Source: Nocardiopsis ansamitocini (lineage in GTDB: Bacteria > Actinomycetota > Actinomycetes > Streptosporangiales > Streptosporangiaceae). From it: a stretch of DNA of 64,000 nucleotides. Every line of letters begins with the position of its first letter. Position 1 is the stretch's first letter. Shown here piece after piece: positions 18,896 to 26,824 of this stretch. The position numbers and the translations under genes are program-made. Under the pieces are notes generated by a model. That model saw nothing but the letters and a program-made list of their open reading frames with translations, did not search any database and was not told the origin of the DNA. The DNA is taken from contig NZ_BSQG01000006.1 in the NCBI RefSeq assembly GCF_030268225.1, positions 1 through 64,000 of the forward strand, in the 5' to 3' direction.

Positions 18896-18916
18896 CGTCC
18901 TGTCCCCAGGGCAGGG

Positions 18917-18950
18917 CGTACGTGCCGGCGCGGGGGCGCCGGCACGTACG
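18917..18950. promoter_or_regulatory. second perfect hairpin/dyad just before yigZ
   Basis: CGTACGTGCCGGCGC and its exact reverse complement are separated by GGGG. It ends 12 bases before the ATG of yigZ, so it would cover that gene's ribosome site if transcribed. It may be a backup terminator for the symporter, an operator, or a translation-control hairpin. Confidence 0.55.
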
Positions 18951-18962
18951 ATCGGGTCGGCG

Positions 18963-19586
18963 ATGAGAACGATCAAGCACGACGGCGAGCACGAGCTCGA
19001 CATCAAGAAGTCCCGGTTCATCTGCGCGCTCGCCCGGGTCGGCGACGAGGCCGCGGCCCGCGCGTTCATTGCACAACGACGCAGACTGCACTGGGGTGCC
19101 GGCCACAACTGCACCGCGTACGTGCTCGGTGCCGACGGCGGTGTGCAGCGCTCCAGTGATGACGGTGAACCTTCGGGCACGGCCGGGGTCCCGATGCTGG
19201 AGGTGCTGCGCCACCGCGGGATCACCGACACCGTCGCGGTGGTGACCCGCTACTTCGGTGGGGTGAAGCTCGGTGCAGGCGGTCTGATCAGGGCGTACGG
19301 GAACGCCGTTGCTGCTGCCGTCGACGTGTCCGGGCTGCTGGAGCTGCGTACGCTCCTGGTCGTCGAGGTCCTCGCCGACTATCAGCAGGCCGGACGTCTG
19401 GAGAGCGATCTGCGCGACTCCCGCCACCGGGTCCTGGCAGTGCGCTACGAGACCGATGTCCAGGTGGACGTGGCGGTGTCCGACGAGGAACTTCCCGGGT
19501 TCCTGGCCTGGATCGCCGAGCTCACCGCCGGCCAGGCTCTGTGCGAGGTGCGAGGGAGCACAGTGGTGGAGGTCGATCCCGGCTGA
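18963..19586 (+). CDS. yigZ: YigZ/IMPACT-family protein
   Basis: Protein of 207 residues with the UPF0029 (IMPACT) N-terminal domain: the motifs KKSRFICALARV, NCTAYVLG, SDDGEPSGTAGVPMLEVL and VTRYFGGVKLGAGGLIRAYG are all clear. A small C-terminal ferredoxin-like domain (about 135-205) completes the YigZ architecture. Eukaryotic IMPACT modulates Gcn2 signalling; the bacterial function is not settled, although ribosome or tRNA contact has been proposed for the fold. It stands alone behind a strong hairpin. Confidence 0.9.
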   Translation: MRTIKHDGEHELDIKKSRFICALARVGDEAAARAFIAQRRRLHWGAGHNCTAYVLGADGGVQRSSDDGEPSGTAGVPMLEVLRHRGITDTVAVVTRYFGGVKLGAGGLIRAYGNAVAAAVDVSGLLELRTLLVVEVLADYQQAGRLESDLRDSRHRVLAVRYETDVQVDVAVSDEELPGFLAWIAELTAGQALCEVRGSTVVEVDPG

Positions 19587-19627
19587 GCCGGGCTTTCCCT
19601 GCCGCTTGAGCGGGACGAGAATCACAG

Positions 19628-19637
19628 ACCGGTCGGT
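19628..19637. promoter_or_regulatory. possible TetR-type operator upstream of the TetR gene
   Basis: ACCGGTCGGT lies 72 bases before the TetR-family start. It contains the dyad ACCGGT and resembles the ACCGACCGGT-like elements bound by many actinobacterial TetR regulators. Autoregulation is plausible but the site is short. Confidence 0.35.
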
Positions 19638-19708
19638 ATGTAGGTGGCCTATCCTGGTCGGGAAGGGGCCCGGGGCGTCCGAGGCCGCACGACGCGGGAG
19701 GCGGACAC

Positions 19709-20323
19709 ATGACCAAGCCGGTGGAACCGGACGCGGGTGCTGCTGAAACCGCCCCACTCTCGGTCCCGGACCGGCTGACCGCCGCGGCGACCCGGCTCTT
19801 CGCCGAGCACGGGTTCGAGCGAACCTCGGTGCAGGAACTGGTGGAGGCCGCAGGGGTCACCAAGGGCGCGATGTACCACTACTTCACCTCGAAGGACGAT
19901 CTGCTCTTCGCCGTGTACGAGCGGGTGCTGAGTATGCAGACGCGGCGGCTCGCCGCGTTCGCCGAGGCGGAGGGGCCGGTGGCCCGGCGGTTGCACCAGG
20001 CCGCGGCCGATGTCGTCATCACCACGGTGGACAACCTCGACGACACCCTCATCTTCTTCCGTTCCCTGCACATGCTCTCTCCCGCGCGCCAGTCGCAGGT
20101 GCGCAAAGAACGCCGCTCCTACCACGAACTGTTCCGGTCGCTTGTCGAGGAGGGGGCCCGCGAGGGCGCCTTCCGGACCGACGTGCCGCCCGACATCGTG
20201 GTCAGCCAGTATTTCGGCGCGGTCCACCACCTCGGCATGTGGTACCACGCCGACGGCGAGTTGAGCGGTGCCCAGGTCGGCGAGCACTTCGCGGACCTGC
20301 TCCTGGCCAGCCTCCGGACGTGA
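19709..20323 (+). CDS. TetR/AcrR-family transcriptional regulator
   Basis: Regulator of 204 residues. After a 20-residue flexible leader, the helix-turn-helix lies at about 21-67 (AATRLFAEHGFERTSVQELV, then VTKGAMYHYFTSKDDLL). The C-terminal ligand/dimer domain has a TetR_C pattern like that of fatty-acid or steroid-CoA regulators (KstR2/FadR-like), but the ligand is unknown. It is not next to an obvious target gene; the downstream neighbour is convergent. Confidence 0.88.
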   Translation: MTKPVEPDAGAAETAPLSVPDRLTAAATRLFAEHGFERTSVQELVEAAGVTKGAMYHYFTSKDDLLFAVYERVLSMQTRRLAAFAEAEGPVARRLHQAAADVVITTVDNLDDTLIFFRSLHMLSPARQSQVRKERRSYHELFRSLVEEGAREGAFRTDVPPDIVVSQYFGAVHHLGMWYHADGELSGAQVGEHFADLLLASLRT

Positions 20324-20355
20324 GCCCCGGCCGGCGGGCGGTCTGTTGTCGTGCG

Positions 20356-20385
20356 CCTGACCTGACCTGACCTGACCTGACCTGA
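20356..20385. repeat. six tandem CCTGA pentamers
   Basis: Exact pentanucleotide array (CCTGA x6) in the gap between convergent tetR and M48 protease genes, 33 bases after the tetR stop. It is intergenic and not near a start codon, so a phase-variation role is unlikely, but copy number may differ between strains. Confidence 0.92.
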
Positions 20386-20621
20386 CCCGGCCCGGCCTCT
20401 GCCCTCTCTTGTCCCGACGCCGCCGTAGCGGGGGTGTCTGCCGTCCCGAGTCCGCGGTTCCGTTGAGGCGGACCGACGGCCGGGGAGGGGAAGACGCCGT
20501 GACCTCAACCGACGGCAGTATCCGGGAACGGCGTCCGCACCGGTCGTGGGGGAGCGGCTGCACCCGTTGGTCGGGGGTGCGGGCGCTCAGGGAGGGGGAG
20601 GGCGCACCGCACCGCGCCTCG

Positions 20622-21557
20622 TCAGCCGAACACCCGTCCGGGGCGGCTTCGGTCCCGGACGGCGGCGAGGCGACGCACCGTGCTCGGCCGCCGCGACAGC
20701 AGGTTGTGCAGGAGGGAGAAGAACCCCCGTTCGGTTCGGGCGCGCTCGGCCATCTCGCCCAGGTTGATGTAGGGGTACAGGTACTTGCCGCCGACCAGCA
20801 CCCGAAGGCCGTGTGCGCCGTCAGGGCAGTGCGCGTAGGCGTGGTCGTCGGCGGTGTACTCCATCGCCCGTGACAGTGACGAGCCCACCCCGGGCAGGAG
20901 GGAACCCGCGCAACTGCCCAGACGGCGCCAGTAGCCGGTGTGACCGGCGGCGATGTGGCCGAGCTCGTGGGCGATCAGGAACCGCAGTGCCTCGGGGTCG
21001 CGGAGCCGCCCGCCCAGTTCGAAGAGGTCGGGGTCGAGGACCACGTAGCGCCGGGAGCCGTGCCCGGCCGCACCGAGGAGCGGTCGACGGCCGGGTCCCA
21101 CGTACACGGCCGGGACGCGCCGCAGGTCCATCGCAGCGGACAGCTCGCGCAGCATTCGGTACACCTCGGGGAACTGGGTGGGCGAGACCTTGGCCGAGCG
21201 CGCCTTGTGATCGGCCTCGATGAGTCCTCTGATCAGCCAGTATCCCGTTATCGTGCCGAGCATGGCGAGGGCGGCCGTGCCGGGGGTGCCCGAGTGGATC
21301 CACAGGGCGCGGCTCAGGGCAGCGGCCATGCCCACTGTGATCACCAGGCAGGTGAGGAGCAGCGGAAGCTCCCAGGGATGTCGTCTCGCCGACGCGGCGC
21401 CGGCCGGAACGGTCCGTGACCGTTGCCCGGGTACCTGCTGGGATCGGTAAGGCGTCCCCGGTGCGTATCCCTGGGGAAACTGTGCGGGAAGAGGCGCCGC
21501 GCCATAGGGGAATCGGGCGGTGTCGTCGTGGTTCTCGGGGAGTTTCGCCTGGGCCAT
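20622..21557 (-). CDS. M48-family zinc metalloprotease, membrane-bound
   Basis: Peptidase of 311 residues, HtpX/Ste24-like. Two membrane segments lie near residues 63-83 and 88-108. The zinc motif HELGH is followed by the third ligand region in RAMEYTADDHAY, with the glutamate in the usual EXXAD position. An N-terminal Pro/Gln/Tyr-rich tail is cytoplasmic. ATG 21557 is the start that removes a poorly conserved leader. M48 proteases degrade misfolded membrane proteins; the substrate here is unknown. The C-terminal SRRPSTVRRLAAVRD ends the family domain. Confidence 0.87.
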   Translation of the reverse strand: MAQAKLPENHDDTARFPYGAAPLPAQFPQGYAPGTPYRSQQVPGQRSRTVPAGAASARRHPWELPLLLTCLVITVGMAAALSRALWIHSGTPGTAALAMLGTITGYWLIRGLIEADHKARSAKVSPTQFPEVYRMLRELSAAMDLRRVPAVYVGPGRRPLLGAAGHGSRRYVVLDPDLFELGGRLRDPEALRFLIAHELGHIAAGHTGYWRRLGSCAGSLLPGVGSSLSRAMEYTADDHAYAHCPDGAHGLRVLVGGKYLYPYINLGEMAERARTERGFFSLLHNLLSRRPSTVRRLAAVRDRSRPGRVFG

Positions 21558-22040
21558 TTCCGCACCCTGCCGTTCGCATCGCGGCCCGCCAGCCACATAA
21601 TGGCTACTTCAAGTAATGGAATATTACTTTCCGTATCTGGTTGTGATCGAATCATCCACGCGTGTTCCGCGCGATTCGGGGCGGCGGAGGCGGAATAATC
21701 CACTCGGCACCTCGACCGATACCCCAATGGGGTATCGGTCGAGGTGGGACGCTGAACGGGCGGGCGGGACGCGGACGACACGGTTCACCAGGCGCAGGCA
21801 ACCGCACCGCGGGTTCCGCGCCAGGTTCTGGTGGAGCCCTGTCCTGTCGTTGTCGGGGGTGACGCGATCGCCGCCCCACCGGCGGTCGGGGTGCCGGCGC
21901 CCTCTTCGGGATCGTCCTGTCGCCGGCAGCGGTGGTGACGAGCCCGTCCGCCCTCGCCACCCGACTGCCGTGCAGGGCGGACCGCCCGTTGCTTCGTGAA
22001 GCGGGCCCCGTGGAGACGGGACCTCCTCCAGGGGCGGGCC
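21558..22040. other. 483-base gap with one strong hairpin
   Basis: No gene with family similarity or good start was seen between the M48 protease and the DivIVA-repeat gene. The segment 21590-21710 is A+T-richer and probably carries the protease promoter. The only strong signal is the perfect hairpin at 21709-21745. Confidence 0.55.
21709..21745. terminator. perfect 17-bp hairpin downstream of the DivIVA-repeat gene
   Basis: ACCTCGACCGATACCCC and its exact reverse complement are separated by AAT. It lies 296 bases after the DivIVA-repeat gene end and 150 bases before the protease start on the minus strand. Terminator is the simplest reading; an operator is possible because the loop is only three bases. 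Confidence 0.6.
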
Positions 22041-22667
22041 TCAGTGCAGGCCGTGGTGTTCGAGTTCGTCGACGAGGAGGTCGAGGAACTGGTCGACCTC
22101 GTCCTCGGCGTAACCGCTGCGCAGCCGGGCCGAGGTGAACCGGACCGCGCGCACCTCTGTCGCACTCAGCGGTTCGGTTGCGTCGGCTCCGTTGAGCGCC
22201 GCGGAGATCGTCGCCTCTGCCCGGTCCAAAAAGGCGTCGACCTCGTCCTCGACGTAGCCGCTGCGCAGCCGGGTGGTGGTGAACCCCTTGTTCCGAATGT
22301 CCTCGGGGCGCAGCCGAAAGACCGTCCCGGCCGGCTTGTTCGGGACACCGGTTCGCTTGAACTGTCCGGTGTTCACGCTTGCGGCGTACAGTCCGGCAGC
22401 GCGCAGGCTCTCGGCGACCCGGTCGAGGAACTCGTCGACTTCTTCCTCGTCGTAGCCGCTACGGACAAGAGTGGTCCGGAACTGCGACCGCATGACATCC
22501 GAGGCTGTGATCAGGTCGCCGCCGCGCTGTCCGTTCGCTACCGCGGTGAGGGTGGCCTCGACCCTGCGCAGCAATAGGTCCACGTCATCCCGGACGTATC
22601 CGGGGCGCAGGCGCGAGGTGCTGAACCGCTTGTTGCGGATGTCCGCGGGCGTCAGTGGCATAGCCAT
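22041..22667 (-). CDS. protein of four tandem DivIVA-type (DivI1A) repeats
   Basis: Protein of 208 residues made of four copies of a roughly 36-residue motif resembling the N-terminal membrane-binding part of DivIVA. The repeats are at about 5-40 (LTPADIRNKRFSTSRLRPGY), 53-89, 119-154 and 167-202, each with an R-x-GY-x-E/D-D/E-VD-x-(F/L)LD signature. The coiled-coil tail of true DivIVA is missing. DivIVA/Wag31 marks growing poles in actinomycetes, so this protein may bind curved membrane or pole complexes (inference). The start is uncertain: ATG 22667 or 22661, neither with a clear Shine-Dalgarno site. Confidence 0.82.
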   Translation of the reverse strand: MAMPLTPADIRNKRFSTSRLRPGYVRDDVDLLLRRVEATLTAVANGQRGGDLITASDVMRSQFRTTLVRSGYDEEEVDEFLDRVAESLRAAGLYAASVNTGQFKRTGVPNKPAGTVFRLRPEDIRNKGFTTTRLRSGYVEDEVDAFLDRAEATISAALNGADATEPLSATEVRAVRFTSARLRSGYAEDEVDQFLDLLVDELEHHGLH

Positions 22668-22916
22668 ATTGTGCATATCCGACGTGACCCACACCATATC
22701 TGCGCCCGATTGCGCGCGTCTTTGCTCCAGATCTCCGGTATTGCTGCGGCGGTCGACCGGATCGCTTCGTCCGTAGGGGATCGCGGGTCCGCCAGGCCGG
22801 GCCGGACGCTGTGCAGTCCTCTTCGGCCCGCCGGTGGCGACGGTCGGCCGGAACCCGCGAAGCCCTGCAACGGTCGCACCGAAAACAGGGCGCGGGGCGG
22901 ACCGGATATTCCTGGG

Positions 22917-23726
22917 TCAGTCCCGAAGAAGATAGCGGGAGAGGCCCGCAGTGATGGCCTCGGCCGCCTCGTCGCGCCAATCGGGGTCGGTGAGGTTGGC
23001 GGCGTCGGTGCTGTTGCGCATGTTGCCGACCTCGAGGAAGACCTTGGGCACAGTGGACATGTTCAGCCCGCCCAGGTCGGTACGGAAGTCCAGTCCCTCG
23101 TCGGCGAGGTAGTCGGCGTGCGGTTGCACCTCGACGAACTCGTCGCGCAGGTCCTCGGCGAGTATGCGGGAGGGCTCCAGGATGGGTTCGGTGTACCCGG
23201 CCACCTCGCCCGGGGCGATGACGTGGAAGCCGCGTCCGCTCGCGGGTCCGCCGTCGGCGTGGATGGAGATCGCGACGTCGGCCTCGGCGTCGTTGCCGAT
23301 CTGCGCGCGCTCGTTCACACAGGGGCCGACGCCTTTGTTGTCCGGCCTGGTCAGCACGACCGTCGCCCCCTCGGCGGCGAGGCGGTCACGCACACGTAGC
23401 GACAGATCCCAGTTGAACTCGTGCTCGGGGTACCCGTCGCCGGTGGAAGCACCGACGGTGTCGCACGCCTTCTTCTCGGGGCCTGCGGGAACCTGCTTGT
23501 TGATCTCGCTCGCGGCCTCGGCGTTCCCGCCGTTGTGCCCGGGGTCCACCACCACGGTGGCACCCGAGAGGGGCAGCTGCGGCCGCGGAGGTGCCGCGTT
23601 GTCGCCGGCGGCCGTTTCGCCCGCCCCGGGGGTCGGAAGGGGCAGGTCGGCGGTGCCCTCAGGATTGGGCCGGGCACCCTCGGGCAGGGAACCTGCGCAT
23701 CCGGTCGCCAGGGACAGGCACAGCAC
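22917..23726 (-). CDS. N-acetylmuramoyl-L-alanine amidase (Amidase_3), lipoprotein
   Basis: Cell-wall hydrolase that cuts the amide between N-acetylmuramate and L-alanine. The Amidase_3 fold is clear from VVVDPGHNGG (first zinc His), E in the YPEHEFN segment, SIHADG (second metal His) and the catalytic Glu in VFLEVGNMRN. The only standard start is GTG 23726, giving a signal of just nine residues before the lipobox LATGC. In the same frame upstream, ATC at 23792 is preceded by GGGGG and would give a normal Arg-rich lipoprotein signal (GLRRSRSSRIQALALLPVL), so the true start may be non-standard. Confidence 0.85.
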   Translation of the reverse strand: MLCLSLATGCAGSLPEGARPNPEGTADLPLPTPGAGETAAGDNAAPPRPQLPLSGATVVVDPGHNGGNAEAASEINKQVPAGPEKKACDTVGASTGDGYPEHEFNWDLSLRVRDRLAAEGATVVLTRPDNKGVGPCVNERAQIGNDAEADVAISIHADGGPASGRGFHVIAPGEVAGYTEPILEPSRILAEDLRDEFVEVQPHADYLADEGLDFRTDLGGLNMSTVPKVFLEVGNMRNSTDAANLTDPDWRDEAAEAITAGLSRYLLRD

Positions 23727-24019
23727 GGGAAGCAGGGCGAGCGCCTGGATGCGCGATGATCGAGAGCGGCGGAGGCCGCGGGTGGTGCCGATGCTTGCCC
23801 CCGTTGGGATGAAGTGGGGTGGTTCGGTCGGGTCTGCGTGAACAACCTATGTCACGCACCGACTCTCCGGCTCGCGTCCGATGGCCGGGGTGAGGCCCAT
23901 TTCACCGCGGAGTCCGCATAACACCGCCACTTGGCGGGAACAGAACGGGGCAGGGACGCGTCATATCGCAAGAGCACTCGGAGCGTCCCGAGCGCACCGA
24001 TCTTGTCGAGGTGAAGCGA

Positions 24020-24382
24020 ATGCGCAAGTCCAACCGAGCCGCGGCCGGCGCGGCAGCCTGGAAGGTCGTCAGTGAGGCCAACCAGCCGGGTAAGCCCCCC
24101 GTCGCCGACCGGATCAAGGCGCTGCCCCGGATGCTCGGGGCCAAGGCCAGGGGGCGTTACGACCAGCTCCCGGCATCCCGCGTACTGCTGTTCCTGGCCG
24201 GAATCGCCTACATCGCCTCTCCGGTCGACCTCATCCCGGAGCTGTTCATCCCGTTCCTCGGGCTGGCCGACGACATCGGTGTCGCGGTCTGGCTGACCAG
24301 TGCCCTGCTCGGCGAATCCGAACGTTTTCTCGCCTGGGAGCAGGTGGGTACCGACTACGTCGAGGGCCGGGTCGTCTCCTAG
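24020..24382 (+). CDS. DUF1232 (YkvA-like) membrane protein
   Basis: Protein of 120 residues with the DUF1232 core (LFLAGIAYIASPVDLIPELFIPFLG), which forms a membrane hairpin with the conserved SPVDLIPE motif. ATG 24020 has AGGTGA five bases upstream; GTG 24011 is the alternative. The function of this family is not known. A strong bidirectional terminator follows and separates it from bldC. Confidence 0.85.
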   Translation: MRKSNRAAAGAAAWKVVSEANQPGKPPVADRIKALPRMLGAKARGRYDQLPASRVLLFLAGIAYIASPVDLIPELFIPFLGLADDIGVAVWLTSALLGESERFLAWEQVGTDYVEGRVVS

Positions 24383-24395
24383 CCCCGGACATGCC

Positions 24396-24429
24396 GAGGG
24401 CGGGTCGCTTTCCTCGGCGACCCGCCCTC
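24396..24429. terminator. bidirectional terminator between DUF1232 gene and bldC
   Basis: Perfect 13-bp stem (GAGGGCGGGTCGC / GCGACCCGCCCTC) with loop TTTCCTCG. It is 13 bases after the DUF1232 stop and 61 bases after the bldC end, between convergent genes. Confidence 0.85.
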
Positions 24430-24490
24430 GTGCGTCGGGCAGTCATTCTCCCCCAGCGATCCTTCCGGACTCCGGAAGTTGGAGGGCGGG

Positions 24491-24694
24491 CTACTCGCTG
24501 CGCTGGCTCGGAATCCCGGCCAGGAGTGCACGGACTTCGGTCTCGCGGTAGCGGCGGTGGCCGCCCAGAGTCCGAATCGAGGTCAGCTTGCCGGCCTTCG
24601 CCCAGCGCGTGACGGTCTTGGGGTCCACGCGGAACATGGTGGCCACCTCGGCAGGGGTCAACAGGGGCTCCGCCTCGGGCGTGCGAGTTGACAT
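24491..24694 (-). CDS. bldC: developmental regulator BldC (small MerR-like HTH)
   Basis: DNA-binding protein of 67 residues, a stand-alone winged helix of the MerR type (LLTPAEVATMFRVDPKTVTRWAKAGKL, with wing GGHRRYRE). It matches BldC of Streptomyces, which binds cooperatively to direct repeats and delays entry into sporulation. The gene ends near a bidirectional terminator, and more than 700 bases of non-coding DNA lie upstream, suggesting complex control. The identification rests on length, sequence and the neighbourhood (DUF3073, purM, purF), which I recall from Streptomyces. Confidence 0.95.
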   Translation of the reverse strand: MSTRTPEAEPLLTPAEVATMFRVDPKTVTRWAKAGKLTSIRTLGGHRRYRETEVRALLAGIPSQRSE

Positions 24695-25403
24695 TTGTAC
24701 GGCCTCTCCTCCTGGATCTGTGTGCCGATCCTTGAGACTTCAATCCTGGCACTTGGCCCGGATGTCCAATATTGCCCTTAGGTCTACATATTGGCATCAC
24801 CCGAGGTGATTGCGCGACCACTTAACGCGACTTTGTTGGATGGGAGCTCCAAAGTCGCACATGCGTTGCGTCACGCTGAGTGATTCTAGCGACACGTTTA
24901 GTGGCATGTGGCGTATTCGGTCAAAACTTCGTCCTCCGGCCCTGTCGTTCTCGATTCAACGACCTTGGGGTGCTAGGGCGGCGTTGGTCGATGCTCTGGA
25001 TGCCCCGTCGGCTGGGCGGGGCTGCCGGGCCACCCATCAGCAGTTTTGCCTGCTGGGCATGAATGCCTGGTGCGTGTGTCGGCGCCTGTCAGGTGCCATG
25101 TGAACCCCCTTTGCGGCACGGGTGTTCAGTTACACAGAGTGCGCTCTGTAACGGTCTCAACACAGTCTATGTCGATATCTATCGGATGGTATGCCCATTT
25201 TCAGCAAAGTTGATGCCAACTGTGTAGCTCGTCATGACCTGTCCCACCTCTACCTGTTCGAAAATCGGTGGAACACCCTGAGAAACCTGGTGCACCAGGT
25301 TGACCCCGAGGGGTGGGAAAGACAGGGAACCGGGCCCGCGCCCGACCGCTCGCAGCCCCCCGCCAGAGCGCCGGATGGGGGCTCAGGGGCCTGCTGCCTG
25401 CGT
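24695..25403 (-). promoter_or_regulatory. long non-coding leader upstream of bldC
   Basis: About 700 bases without a convincing gene and clearly A+T-richer than the flanks, especially 24710-24960 and 25130-25260. It holds several dyads: GTTAC/GTAAC flanks around CAGAG-TGCG-CTCTG at 25129-25152, CGATA-TC-TATCG at 25173-25184, and a perfect 18-bp palindrome at 25284-25301. These look like binding sites for regulators of bldC, whose start is at 24694. A promoter for a small RNA cannot be excluded. Confidence 0.6.
25284..25301. promoter_or_regulatory. perfect 18-bp palindrome upstream of bldC
   Basis: AACCTGGTGCACCAGGTT reads the same on both strands with no spacer. It is about 590 bases upstream of bldC and 103 bases downstream of the neighbouring gene's end. 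The core CTGGTGCACC is shared with the inverted repeat in front of mutA. It looks like a protein-binding dyad rather than a terminator because no loop is available. Confidence 0.6.
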
Positions 25404-26327
25404 TCAGTTGGCGTTGCGCAGTGCCCGAACAGCGTTCCAGCGCTGTCGAAGCCGCCCGGCCATGGCCTTGGCCAACTCGGGGTGCCCCGTCTCCAGGCCG
25501 ATGAGCGCCGCGGACGCCTCCGCTACGGAGTGGTCGTCGCGCAGGGCGCTGTCGTCCATGAGATGCACCAGGCCGCCGTAGTCGAGCTCGAGGAGGGCCC
25601 GTGGGTGGGCCAGTTCGACCAACCACTCCTCCAGGCGCTCGACCGCGAACAGTAACGAGGAACCGGCCGCAGCAACCCCGCCCAGCAGGGATACCGCCCG
25701 GGTCAGCCGGGAGCGGGCGTCGGCCATCTCAGCGACGTACAGCAGGGTTCGGGGCTCGTGGCGTGGGGCGGGCTGCGGGGCAGTCTCCCCGAGGGCTCCG
25801 GTTCCGCCCGGGATGGGGAAGGACAGGTCGCGATCGGCACCGCGAGCAGGCCCCAGGACCAGGCAGCGCTCGTCGGCCTCGAACGGCAGCAGCCACGCGA
25901 GCGGGACCCGCCAGGTGCTGGTCAGGATCTGTGGGCTGGCGGGCTCGCCGCGCTCTCGCCAGCGGGCGAAGTCCGCGCGTACCTCTCCGGCCACCGTCTC
26001 TGTGATGAACGCCCCGCGCCGGCGCTCGTCGGTTTGGGTCTCGAACGACTCGAATGCCAGCCAGGAGCGCAGTCTGGTCTGCCATGGGCAGATGAACAGT
26101 TCGTCGCCGATCCTGCGCACATAGGCGTCGCCGCTCTCCTTCGCCGGTGCGACCACCGGAGGGGTGGCGCTCAGCCGGACCAGGCTCTGTGCGTGCTCGA
26201 CCGCCATGGCCTCCACCCGTCGCGGCCGCGCGGGCGAGTCCGCGTACGCGCGCCAGTACGCCCGGTCGCGGCTGGAGAACGCCACAATCGGCTGGTAGAG
26301 CCGGAGATAGGCCGTATAGGGGAGCAC
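25404..26327 (-). CDS. conserved actinobacterial protein of unknown function
   Basis: Protein of 307 residues starting at GTG 26327 with LPYTAYLRLYQP, a start I recall for homologues beside bldC in Streptomyces. It is rich in Trp and Arg and has no membrane segment or signal; WRAYADSP, FICPWQTRLRSWLAFE and the C-terminal helix AMAGRLRQRWNAVRALRNAN stand out. No catalytic motif was recognised. A much longer frame continues upstream but lacks a ribosome site and looks like G+C run-through. Conservation next to bldC hints at a developmental link, but that is inference. Confidence 0.75.
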   Translation of the reverse strand: MLPYTAYLRLYQPIVAFSSRDRAYWRAYADSPARPRRVEAMAVEHAQSLVRLSATPPVVAPAKESGDAYVRRIGDELFICPWQTRLRSWLAFESFETQTDERRRGAFITETVAGEVRADFARWRERGEPASPQILTSTWRVPLAWLLPFEADERCLVLGPARGADRDLSFPIPGGTGALGETAPQPAPRHEPRTLLYVAEMADARSRLTRAVSLLGGVAAAGSSLLFAVERLEEWLVELAHPRALLELDYGGLVHLMDDSALRDDHSVAEASAALIGLETGHPELAKAMAGRLRQRWNAVRALRNAN

Positions 26328-26824
26328 GCCTGAATCGTGGCACACGACAGGGGATTTTCGGGGGACCTCCGCCCCTGCCAGCAAGCCACTTGTGGTCACT
26401 TCGCTGGCATGCCGATGCCGTCCCTTAAATGCGGAGACGGTACCGTGTCTGTGGCACTCCACGGGGCGTGACCCGCGTGCCGGGGGAACAGCGGGCGGCG
26501 TGAGCCGTGCGCCGACTCCTCCGGTCGCACCGGTCGTCCCCCGATGTCTGCGAAGCGAGCCCGGAGGGCGACGAGCGCTGGCACGTGAGTGTGCAGGGGC
26601 GGTGCGGGGGACGCCGGAGAGTGTCGGCGTCGTTCCGGCTTTGTGCGGCACGCTCGGTTCCGAGCGGGCGGCGTAGGCAGGTTGGTCCTGAACCGGGTAC
26701 GGTTGTATCCGTACGTAAGCTGGCGCCTGTCCTCGTCAGTGCGGTGATGGTCGCCAGCCAGGCATTGTGGTTTTGCTAGTGATCTGGGGTTTGTGAGAAC
26801 CCAATCGTTGAGGGGGTCGAGCCA
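26328..26824 (+). other. intergenic region carrying divergent promoters
   Basis: The region separates the minus-strand conserved gene from the plus-strand DUF3073 gene. A dyad GTACGG-TTGTAT-CCGTAC lies at 26697-26714, and the A+T-richer stretch 26760-26800 probably belongs to the DUF3073 promoter and leader. The ribosome site GAGGGGG lies eight bases before ATG 26825. I see no gene in the G+C-rich part. Confidence 0.5.

Noticed and set aside
17294-19231. A 645-codon minus-strand frame over the symporter and yigZ
   Set aside because: It runs through two good genes and two perfect hairpins and has no motif.
20356-20385. CCTGA repeats as a CRISPR array
   Set aside because: Units are five bases without spacers, so it is a simple tandem repeat.
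24810-25103. Small plus-strand frame in the bldC leader
   Set aside because: No ribosome site, odd composition and no motif; the region is better read as regulatory.
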